The position numbers were made by a program, and so were the translations under genes. The notes beneath the pieces were generated by a model. It worked only from the letters and a program-made list of their open reading frames with translations. It did not search any database and was not told where the DNA came from. Shown in pieces: positions 16,825 through 20,177 of a DNA stretch of 20,177 nt (position 1 is its first letter; every line of letters begins with the position of its first letter). This DNA comes from Holophagaceae bacterium (GTDB lineage: Bacteria; Acidobacteriota; Holophagae; Holophagales; Holophagaceae), in NCBI GenBank assembly GCA_016710635.1, contig JADJVL010000009.1:1-20177 (forward strand), read 5' to 3'.

Positions 16825-17991
16825 TCACCCCTTCACGCAGAGCACCTGCTTCAGTTCAAAGCGGATTTCGACGAGGTCGGCCTGGTTGCGCATGACCTGC
16901 TCGATGTCCTTGTAGCAGCCCGGGATCTCGTCCAGGACGCCGCCGTCCTTGCGGCATTCCACGCCTTCGGTCTGGCGGGCCAGGTCCTCGACGCTGAAAT
17001 GCTTCTTGGCGGCGTTGCGGCTCATCTTCCGGCCCGCGCCGTGGGACGCGGACTCGAAGGACTCGGGATTGCCCTTGCCCTGGACGATGAAGCTGCGGGC
17101 GCCCATGGAGCCCGGGATGATGCCCCATTCGCCGCGGCCGGCCCGGATGGCGCCCTTGCGGGTCACCAGGACCTCCTCGCCGAAGTGGACCTCCTCCGAC
17201 ACGTAGTTGTGATGGCAGAGGATGGGTGCCTCAAACGCGACTTCAGGGAAGTGGGCCTTCATGACGACCTTCATCAGATCCAGCATCGCTTCGCGGTTGA
17301 GGAAGGCGTAGCGCTGGGCCCAGAAGAGATCCCGGCGGTAGGCCGCCATCTCCTTCGTGCCCTTGAGGAACACCGCCAGGTCGCGGTCGGGCAGACCCTG
17401 GTTGTGGGTCAGCTTGCGGGCGACTTCGATGTGGATCTTCGCCAGCTCGTTGCCGATGTTCCGGCTGCCCGAGTGGAGCATGATCCACACCCCCTGACCC
17501 TGGTCCAGGCAGACCTCGATGAAGTGGTTGCCGCCGCCCAGCGTCCCTGCCTGACGGCGGGCCTTGCCGAAGAGGTTCTGCACGCGATCATCCAGATCCT
17601 CGAACTCGTCCCACAGGGGATGGCGTTCGAGGATGTTCAGCGGGTCCCGGTGCTGGTTGAAGCCCACGGGAATGGCCCGCTCGATGCCGAGGCGCAGGGC
17701 CTTCAGACTTTCGGGCAGGTCCGAGGCCATGAGATTGGTCTTCAGGGCGGCCATGCCGCAGCCGATGTCCACGCCGACCGCCGCGGGGGCGACGGCATCC
17801 TTCATGGCGATGACGGAACCCACCGTGGCGCCCTTGCCGAAATGGACGTCGGGCATGACCGCCACGTGCTTGAACACCCACGGCAGGGCCGCGATGTTCT
17901 TGAGCTGGGTGAGGGCCTGGGATTCGACTTCGTGGACGGGGGTCCACATCTTGATGGGGGCGACAGCCCCTTGAAGGGTTGCGAGGGACAT
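16825..17991 (-). CDS. rtcB: RNA-splicing/repair ligase RtcB
   Basis: RtcB joins 2',3'-cyclic-phosphate (or 3'-phosphate) RNA ends to 5'-OH ends using GTP and Mn2+, as left by anticodon nucleases. The 388 residues are slightly shorter than E. coli RtcB (408). I chose the ATG at 17991 because AAAGGAGG lies just before it and the family N-terminus follows. All metal and guanylylation residues are present: Asp75 and Cys78 in VDIGCG, His156 in GGGNHFIEV, His173 in MLHSGSRNIG, His261 in CHHNYV, and His317 in SHGAGR (the guanylylated His of the family). GARSFIVQGKGN is also typical. The start lies 88 nt after the CCA end of the last array tRNA on the same strand, with the slipin gene next downstream. 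No RtcA or RtcR is seen in the window; RtcR, if present, should be beyond the right edge. Confidence 0.96.
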   Translation of the reverse strand: MSLATLQGAVAPIKMWTPVHEVESQALTQLKNIAALPWVFKHVAVMPDVHFGKGATVGSVIAMKDAVAPAAVGVDIGCGMAALKTNLMASDLPESLKALRLGIERAIPVGFNQHRDPLNILERHPLWDEFEDLDDRVQNLFGKARRQAGTLGGGNHFIEVCLDQGQGVWIMLHSGSRNIGNELAKIHIEVARKLTHNQGLPDRDLAVFLKGTKEMAAYRRDLFWAQRYAFLNREAMLDLMKVVMKAHFPEVAFEAPILCHHNYVSEEVHFGEEVLVTRKGAIRAGRGEWGIIPGSMGARSFIVQGKGNPESFESASHGAGRKMSRNAAKKHFSVEDLARQTEGVECRKDGGVLDEIPGCYKDIEQVMRNQADLVEIRFELKQVLCVKG

Positions 17992-18027
17992 GGTCGCCTC
18001 CTTTCCTAACAGGGTTTGAGTTTGTGG

Positions 18028-18042
18028 CCCACGCTTTGTGGG
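18028..18042 (-). promoter_or_regulatory. Leader hairpin ahead of rtcB
   Basis: CCCAC-AAAGC-GTGGG, a 5-bp stem 37 nt before the rtcB start and downstream of the last array tRNA, preceded by GGG-CAA-CCC. It may mark the new mRNA 5' end after tRNA trimming. No promoter that I could trust is seen here. Confidence 0.35.
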
Positions 18043-18078
18043 TCGGGTTGCCCAGCCTGAGACGATCCCAGGTGAGAT

Positions 18079-18155
18079 TGGTCGGCGTGGCCAGACTTGG
18101 ACTGTCGACCTCCTGCACCGATAGCGGGTGCACTTCCAGGCTGCGCTACACGCCG
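18079..18155 (-). tRNA. tRNA-Pro-like with altered anticodon (TCG, or CTA)
   Basis: Acceptor CGGCGTG/CACGCCG perfect with C1-G72, A73 and CCA, as in tRNA-Pro, and the D-arm (GCGC-AGCCTGGAA-GTGC) is Pro-like. Aligned to tRNA-Pro(TGG) the anticodon arm is CCCGC-TATCGGT-GCAGG, giving TCG with A33 and a stem mismatch. A different, better paired helix GCACC-CGCTATC-GGTGC would present CTA. T-loop TCCAAGT lacks T55, and its stem has one mismatch. A drifted copy, hardly a standard translator. Confidence 0.7.
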
Positions 18156-18158
18156 GAT

Positions 18159-18234
18159 TGGTACCGCAGGCCGTAGTCGAAACGGCGCGCTCCCGGGTAA
18201 GAACCGGGTGCTCTTCCACCTGAGCTACTGCGGT
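18159..18234 (-). tRNA. tRNA-Lys(CTT)
   Basis: Acceptor ACCGCAG/CTGCGGT perfect, A73, CCA. Anticodon arm CCCGG-TTCTTAC-CCGGG; canonical D-arm; T-arm GCCGT-TTCGACT-ACGGC. Only 3 nt from the next gene. Confidence 0.93.
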
Positions 18235-18240
18235 GTGGAG

Positions 18241-18316
18241 TGGTGAACCGTGAGGGACTTGCACCCTCTTCCGCCAGCTTGAAAGGCTGGCCGCTTACTG
18301 CGATGCGTCACGGTCC
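18241..18316 (-). tRNA. tRNA-Glu(TTC), divergent elbow
   Basis: Acceptor GGACCGT/ACGGTTC (one wobble), A73, CCA. Anticodon arm CCAGC-CTTTCAA-GCTGG. The T-loop TGCAAGT has G55, and the D-loop holds TCGCA in place of a GG pair, so C18-G55 and G19-C56 pairs are possible. G8 replaces U8. Confidence 0.82.
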
Positions 18317-18317
18317 G

Positions 18318-18392
18318 TGGTGCCCTCGACTGGTATTGATCCAGGCGCCTCCCGCGTGTCGGGCGGGTGTTCTCCCGATGAGCTACGAGGGC
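18318..18392 (-). tRNA. tRNA-Val(GAC), C33
   Basis: Acceptor GCCCTCG/CGAGGGC perfect, A73, CCA. Anticodon arm CCCGC-CCGACAC-GCGGG with C33 instead of U33. T-loop ATCAATA has A54 and its stem ends in a C-T mismatch; D-stem has one mismatch. One base from tRNA-Glu(TTC). Confidence 0.82.
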
Positions 18393-18395
18393 CTT

Positions 18396-18470
18396 TGGTA
18401 CTCCCGGGGGATATCGAAACCCCGACCTCCTGGGTGTGGGCCAGGCGCTCTGCCTCTGAGCTACAGGAGT
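18396..18470 (-). tRNA. tRNA-Val(CAC), C33
   Basis: Acceptor ACTCCTG/CGGGAGT (one wobble), A73, CCA. Anticodon arm CCTGG-CCCACAC-CCAGG with C33. Canonical D-arm; T-loop TTCGATA with a T-T mismatch closing the loop. Confidence 0.88.
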
Positions 18471-18472
18471 GC

Positions 18473-18550
18473 TGGTCAGCCCGGCCCGATTTGAACGGGC
18501 GGTCTCCGGTCCCCCAGACCGGTGCTTTCGCCAAACTAAGCTACGGGCTT
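18473..18550 (-). tRNA. tRNA-Pro(GGG), A1 opposite G72
   Basis: Acceptor AAGCCCG/CGGGCTG: positions 2-7 pair, but A1 faces G72 where tRNA-Pro normally has C1-G72. A73, CCA. Anticodon arm CCGGT-CTGGGGG-ACCGG; T-loop TTCAAAT; D-loop AGTTTGGCGA canonical. Confidence 0.88.
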
Positions 18551-18553
18551 GTG

Positions 18554-18629
18554 TGGAGCCGCCTCCCGGCCTCGAACCGGGCGCTTGCCGCTTACAGGGC
18601 GGCTGCTCTGCCGGATGAGCTAAGGCGGC
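18554..18629 (-). tRNA. tRNA-Thr(TGT), C33
   Basis: Acceptor GCCGCCT/AGGCGGC perfect, U73, CCA. Anticodon arm GCCGC-CCTGTAA-GCGGC with C33. D-arm GCTC-ATCCGGCA-GAGC and T-arm CCCGG-TTCGAGG-CCGGG canonical. Confidence 0.9.
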
Positions 18630-18631
18630 AA

Positions 18632-18707
18632 GGGTGTCCTCGGGCGGATTCCAACCGCCATCCTGCCCCTTAGGAGGGGGCTGCCTCATGCCTTCGGCTT
18701 CGAGGAC
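18632..18707 (-). tRNA. tRNA-Arg(CCT), G56, 3' end ACCC
   Basis: Acceptor GTCCTCG/CGAGGAC perfect, A73, followed by CCC instead of CCA, the only full-size array member without an encoded CCA. Anticodon arm GCCCC-CTCCTAA-GGGGC. T-loop TTGGAAT has G56; D-loop AAGGCATG can offer G18 C19 and G21. Position 8 is A. Confidence 0.85.
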
Positions 18708-18708
18708 C

Positions 18709-18782
18709 TGGTACCCCCACCGGTTTCGACACCGGGACCTCGGCCTTCGGAGAGCCGTGTTCTTCACCTGAACTATGGGGGT
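18709..18782 (-). tRNA. tRNA-Arg(CCG), odd T-arm
   Basis: Acceptor ACCCCCA/TGGGGGT perfect, A73, CCA. Anticodon arm CGGCT-CTCCGAA-GGCCG. The T-arm pairs best as CCGGT-GTCGAA-ACCGG with a 6-nt loop; a 7-nt loop would cost pairs. D-arm GTTC/GAAC fine. Confidence 0.85.
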
Positions 18783-18787
18783 GGAGC

Positions 18788-18866
18788 TGGTGGGCTGGGT
18801 CAGAGTCGAACTGACACGCTCCGGGTTTTCAGTCCGGCGCTGGATCCACGTTTCAGCTTCCAGCCC
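18788..18866 (-). tRNA. tRNA-Phe(GAA)
   Basis: Acceptor GGGCTGG/CCAGCCC perfect, A73, CCA. Anticodon arm CCGGA-CTGAAAA-CCCGG with an A-C mismatch next to the loop. D-arm GCTG/CAGC with an 11-nt loop; A8 in place of U8; T-loop TTCGACT. Confidence 0.88.
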
Positions 18867-18870
18867 TGGG

Positions 18871-18944
18871 TGGTGTGACGTAACGGAATCGAACCGATGT
18901 ACCCGCGTTCACAGCGCGGCACTCTGCCATTGAGCTAACGTCAC
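18871..18944 (-). tRNA. tRNA-His(GTG), A73
   Basis: Acceptor GTGACGT/ACGTCAC perfect, CCA. Anticodon arm CCGCG-CTGTGAA-CGCGG. A G lies at -1, but base 73 is A, not C, so the G-1:C73 pair that marks tRNA-His is missing. T-stem has a T-T mismatch. Confidence 0.87.
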
Positions 18945-18951
18945 CGTCTGG

Positions 18952-18969
18952 GGGCCCCGCATGGGGCCC
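18952..18969 (-). other. Spacer hairpin between tRNA-Asn and tRNA-His
   Basis: GGGCCCC-ATGC-GGGGCCC, a perfect 7-bp stem filling one of the few longer spacers of the array. Possibly a processing or anti-termination structure. Confidence 0.5.
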
Positions 18970-18972
18970 GAT

Positions 18973-19047
18973 TGGCGAACTGGGTGGGACTCGAACCCAC
19001 ATCAGCCTGCTTAACGGGCAGGCGCTCAGCCCTTGAGCTACCAGTCC
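18973..19047 (-). tRNA. tRNA-Asn(GTT), C33
   Basis: Acceptor GGACTGG/CCAGTTC (one wobble), G73, CCA. Anticodon arm CCTGC-CCGTTAA-GCAGG with C33. D-arm GCTC/GAGC and T-arm GTGGG-TTCGAGT-CCCAC canonical. Confidence 0.9.
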
Positions 19048-19051
19048 AGAT

Positions 19052-19098
19052 TGGTGGAGCGCGGGGATTGTTCCCCCAAGGCTCAAGGCCGCCGCTCC
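19052..19098 (-). ncRNA. Mini tRNA-like element (44 nt plus CCA)
   Basis: Between tRNA-Asn and tRNA-Arg(ACG), spaced 2-4 nt from both, lies a short RNA closed by a perfect 6-bp acceptor-like stem GGAGCG/CGCTCC with A73 and CCA. Inside are only a small GGC-CTTGA-GCC hairpin and a T-arm-like GGGG-GAACAAT-CCCC. It has the ends and spacing of an array member but two arms at most, like the armless tRNAs of some mitochondria. It is too short for a bacterial tRNA; a decoy or CCA-adding/RNase P substrate is possible, as is a deletion remnant. Confidence 0.6.
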
Positions 19099-19100
19099 GG

Positions 19101-19176
19101 TGGTGCTCCCGGCAGGACTTCAACCTGCGTCTCCGGATTCGTATTCCGGTGCTACGTGCGACTCAGCTACGGGAGC
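19101..19176 (-). tRNA. tRNA-Arg(ACG), divergent elbow
   Basis: Acceptor GCTCCCG/CGGGAGC perfect, A73, CCA. Anticodon arm CCGGA-ATACGAA-TCCGG. D-loop AGTCGCACG has GC in place of G18G19 and G21 in place of A21; T-loop TTGAAGT has the matching G56. Confidence 0.87.
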
Positions 19177-19177
19177 G

Positions 19178-19246
19178 TGGTGCCCCATGCCGGATTCGAA
19201 CCGGCCTTGCGGGCTTAGAAGACCCTGGCCCTCCGTGAGACGGGGC
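19178..19246 (-). tRNA. tRNA-Arg(TCT), shrunken D-arm
   Basis: Acceptor GCCCCGT/ATGGGGC (one wobble), A73, CCA; one base from tRNA-Arg(ACG). Body only 66 nt: just 13 nt lie between acceptor and anticodon stem, enough for CTC-ACG-GAG. Anticodon loop CTTCTAA in AGGGT/GCCCG with a mismatch at its base; T-arm GCCGG-TTCGAAT-CCGGC. Confidence 0.78.
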
Positions 19247-19248
19247 GT

Positions 19249-19342
19249 TGGAGGAAGCGACAGGACTCGAACCTGCACGCCCCGGGGGCACGGGGCGAGA
19301 CCGCTTTCGGGGCGGCTGCGATGCCATTCCGCTCACGCTTCC
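19249..19342 (-). tRNA. tRNA-Ser(CGA), class II, C33
   Basis: Acceptor GGAAGCG/CGCTTCC perfect, U73 (Ser usually has G73), CCA. Anticodon arm GCCGC-CCCGAAA-GCGGT with C33. Long variable arm GCCCC...GGGGC as expected for Ser. T-loop TTCGAGT. Confidence 0.88.
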
Positions 19343-19363
19343 AGTTCTATTCATGGCTTGGTG

Positions 19364-19437
19364 TGGTTGCCCCGGGCGGAATCGAACCGCCGTCGGCCGG
19401 TTATCAGCCGGCTGCTATGCCACTGAGCTACGGGGCA
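19364..19437 (-). tRNA. tRNA-Ile(GAT)
   Basis: Acceptor TGCCCCG/CGGGGCA perfect but with U1-A72, unusual in bacteria. A73, CCA. Anticodon arm GCCGG-CTGATAA-CCGGC; D-loop AGTGGCA with G18G19; T-loop TTCGATT. Confidence 0.92.
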
Positions 19438-19441
19438 ATCG

Positions 19442-19516
19442 TGGCGGGAACGGCAGGACTCGAACCTGCACGGACTGGTTTTGGAGACCAGGGCCCCTCC
19501 CTTGGGCATCGCTCCC
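19442..19516 (-). tRNA. tRNA-Trp(CCA)
   Basis: Acceptor GGGAGCG/CGTTCCC (one wobble), G73 as usual for Trp, CCA. Anticodon arm CTGGT-CTCCAAA-ACCAG. D-arm GCCC-AAGGGAG-GGGC; position 8 is A. T-arm GCAGG-TTCGAGT-CCTGC. Confidence 0.9.
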
Positions 19517-19519
19517 TTG

Positions 19520-19598
19520 TGGTACCAACGGTCGGATTCGAACCGACACTGACGTGCTTCTGAGGCACGTGCCTCTGCCGAGGTTGGGCTACGTTGGC
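19520..19598 (-). tRNA. tRNA with Leu anticodon CAG on a class I body
   Basis: Acceptor GCCAACG/CGTTGGT (one wobble), A73, CCA. Anticodon arm CGTGC-CTCAGAA-GCACG gives CAG (Leu), yet the variable region is just TCAGT, 5 nt; bacterial tRNA-Leu has a long variable arm. D-stem is 3 bp with a long loop containing GG. T-arm GTCGG-TTCGAAT-CCGAC. Confidence 0.85.
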
Positions 19599-19602
19599 GT
19601 GG

Positions 19603-19672
19603 TGGTCGCGGGCCAGGGAATCGAACCCTGCGGCCAGGCTTATGAGACCCGGCCCGTGCCATACGGCCCGCA
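19603..19672 (-). tRNA. tRNA(CAT), Met/Ile2, shrunken D-arm
   Basis: Acceptor TGCGGGC/GCCCGCG with U1-G72 wobble, A73, CCA. Only 14 nt stand between acceptor and anticodon stem, allowing a small CGT-ATGGC-ACG hairpin; body 67 nt. Anticodon loop CTCATAA in CGGGT/GCCTG (two wobbles). Whether Met, fMet or Ile2 cannot be told. Confidence 0.8.
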
Positions 19673-19677
19673 GTGAC

Positions 19678-19753
19678 TGGTGCCTCCGGCGGGGCTCGAA
19701 CCCGCAGCCCACGGCTTTAAAGGCCGCTGCTCGACCGGTTGAGCTTCGGAGAC
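19678..19753 (-). tRNA. tRNA with UUA anticodon (ochre suppressor type)
   Basis: Acceptor GTCTCCG/CGGAGGC (one wobble), A73, CCA. Anticodon arm GCGGC-CTTTAAA-GCCGT: the 7-nt loop puts TTA at 34-36 (19,718-19,720 on the plus strand as TAA), which reads the UAA stop codon. U33 is present. D-arm GCTC/GAGC, A8 in place of U8, C at 21; T-arm GCGGG-TTCGAGC-CCCGC. Amino-acid identity is unknown. Confidence 0.85.
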
Positions 19754-19776
19754 CCTGAGTGTTTGGAGGAGAGGAA

Positions 19777-19850
19777 TGGAGAGGCCGACCGGAGTTGAAC
19801 CGGCGTTTCCTGGTTGGCAACCAGACGTCCTTCCTCTGGACGACGGCCTC
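19777..19850 (-). tRNA. tRNA-Gly(GCC)
   Basis: Acceptor GAGGCCG/CGGCCTC perfect, U73, CCA. Anticodon arm TCTGG-TTGCCAA-CCAGG; D-arm GTCC-AGAGGAA-GGAC; T-loop TTCAACT. Canonical throughout. Confidence 0.93.
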
Positions 19851-19855
19851 GTGAG

Positions 19856-19930
19856 TGGTCGGGGCGACAGGACTCGAACCTGCGTGGATCTGCTCCCGAA
19901 GCAGAGGGGTGACCGCTACCCTACGCCCCT
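19856..19930 (-). tRNA. tRNA-Pro(CGG), A1 opposite G72
   Basis: Acceptor AGGGGCG/CGCCCCG: six pairs, but A1 faces G72, the same change as in the array tRNA-Pro(GGG). A73, CCA. Anticodon arm TCTGC-TTCGGGA-GCAGA; short D-loop AGCGGTC; T-arm GCAGG-TTCGAGT-CCTGT. Confidence 0.88.
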
Positions 19931-19939
19931 GTTGATGGT

Positions 19940-20016
19940 TGGCAGTCCCACCGGGAGTCGAACCCGGAATCTCCACCTTGAGGGGGTGGCGGCTTGGCCG
20001 ATTCGCCCATGGGACC
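19940..20016 (-). tRNA. tRNA-Glu(CTC), C33
   Basis: Acceptor GGTCCCA/TGGGACT (one wobble), G73, CCA. Anticodon arm CCACC-CCCTCAA-GGTGG with C33. D-stem GGC/GCC; T-arm CCGGG-TTCGACT-CCCGG. The acceptor start GGTCCCAT is typical of tRNA-Glu. Confidence 0.88.
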
Positions 20017-20017
20017 G

Positions 20018-20099
20018 TGGACTGCGTGAAACTGACCCGGCAGGGACGCATCCCGCAGGATGCGCCCCCTTCCCCGCCCGCTGCGGGGGGCCGGCCGAC
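20018..20099 (-). other. Long array spacer with hairpin and possible second mini tRNA-like end
   Basis: The 83-nt gap between tRNA-Ala and tRNA-Glu(CTC) holds a strong hairpin CGCATCC-TGC-GGGATGCG region (about 20,047-20,064). Its 3' end reads CGCAG-T-CCA, and CTGCG that pairs with it begins at 20,058, giving a 38-nt unit 20,021-20,058 with tRNA-like ends. No T-arm is seen, so this may be chance. Confidence 0.3.
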
Positions 20100-20175
20100 T
20101 GGTGGATCCACCGGGAGTTCAACCCGGTCCTCCTGCGTGCAAGGCAGGCGTGCCACGCGACAACACTTTGGACCC
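20100..20175 (-). tRNA. tRNA-Ala(TGC), divergent elbow
   Basis: Acceptor GGGTCCA/TGGATCC (one wobble), A73, CCA. Anticodon arm CCTGC-CTTGCAC-GCAGG. D-stem GTGT/GCAC with loop TGTCGCGTG, having GC in place of G18G19; T-loop TTGAACT with G56. A8 and T14 replace the universal U8 and A14. The usual Ala G3-U70 pair is present. The array probably continues beyond the right edge. Confidence 0.85.
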
Positions 20176-20177
20176 CA

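Noticed and set aside
18083..18150. Confident amber suppressor tRNA (CTA)
   Set aside because: CTA appears only in a shifted helix; alignment to the tRNA-Pro body gives TCG. TAG is also a used stop codon here (five genes), making an active amber suppressor harmful.
20138..20155. Sigma-54 promoter-like match on the minus strand (TGGCACG ... TTGCA)
   Set aside because: The spacing between GG and GC is 12, not 10, and the match lies inside the tRNA-Ala anticodon arm and D-arm, so it is explained by the tRNA.
18079..20175. CRISPR array
   Set aside because: The periodic spacing of about 75-80 nt is made of different tRNA genes, not of identical repeats.

Overview
The window reads as a chromosomal piece of a high-GC, Gram-negative bacterium with an outer membrane (BamA and Skp/OmpH are present). 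Gene content and the tetraheme cytochrome / Tat iron-sulfur protein / NrfD set would fit an Acidobacteriota of the Holophaga/Geothrix type, but this is a guess from gene style, not a proven assignment. Among 15 readable stop codons I count about 10 TGA, 5 TAG and no TAA.

Left part (1-10,300) is housekeeping: a partial ceramidase-like membrane protein (minus), rlmN-purU-dut (plus), a perfect bidirectional stem-loop, then ompH/skp, bamA and clpC (minus; clpC and bamA overlap by ATGA), then purA (plus). Many of these genes (ceramidase-like, rlmN, purU, bamA, clpC, purA) are split by frameshifts although the protein sequence resumes perfectly in another frame, which points to indel errors in this stretch and not to real pseudogenes.

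Middle part (10,500-14,250): a tetraheme c-type cytochrome, a Tat-exported four-cluster ferredoxin and an NrfD-type membrane quinone-interacting subunit form one redox module; then a DUF3309 micro-protein, a periplasmic thioredoxin-fold protein, and a small minus-strand DUF1737-like protein.

Right part (14,400 to the right edge) is the striking one. Everything is on the minus strand and reads, from the right edge: a dense array of 24 tRNA-size genes plus a 44-nt mini tRNA-like element, an RtcB RNA ligase, a structured RNA region with a tRNA-like fold, a soluble slipin/SPFH protein, three more tRNAs (Gly-TCC, Cys-GCA, Thr-CGT), and an HNH nuclease. The tRNAs are spaced by only 1-30 nt (one gap of 83), nearly all encode CCA, and no anticodon is repeated. 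Many break rules that working bacterial tRNAs keep: C33 instead of U33 (six), G56 in the T-loop with a matching C19 and G21 in the D-loop (four), shrunken D-arms (two), a UUA (ochre) anticodon, a class I body with a Leu anticodon, A1 opposite G72 in both tRNA-Pro. The stems are nonetheless well paired, so these are folded, selected RNAs. My reading is an RNA-damage response unit: RtcB reseals cleaved tRNA while the array supplies a non-redundant spare set (or decoys) with altered loops that anticodon nucleases may not recognise. The array probably continues past the right edge, where a promoter and a regulator such as RtcR would be expected.
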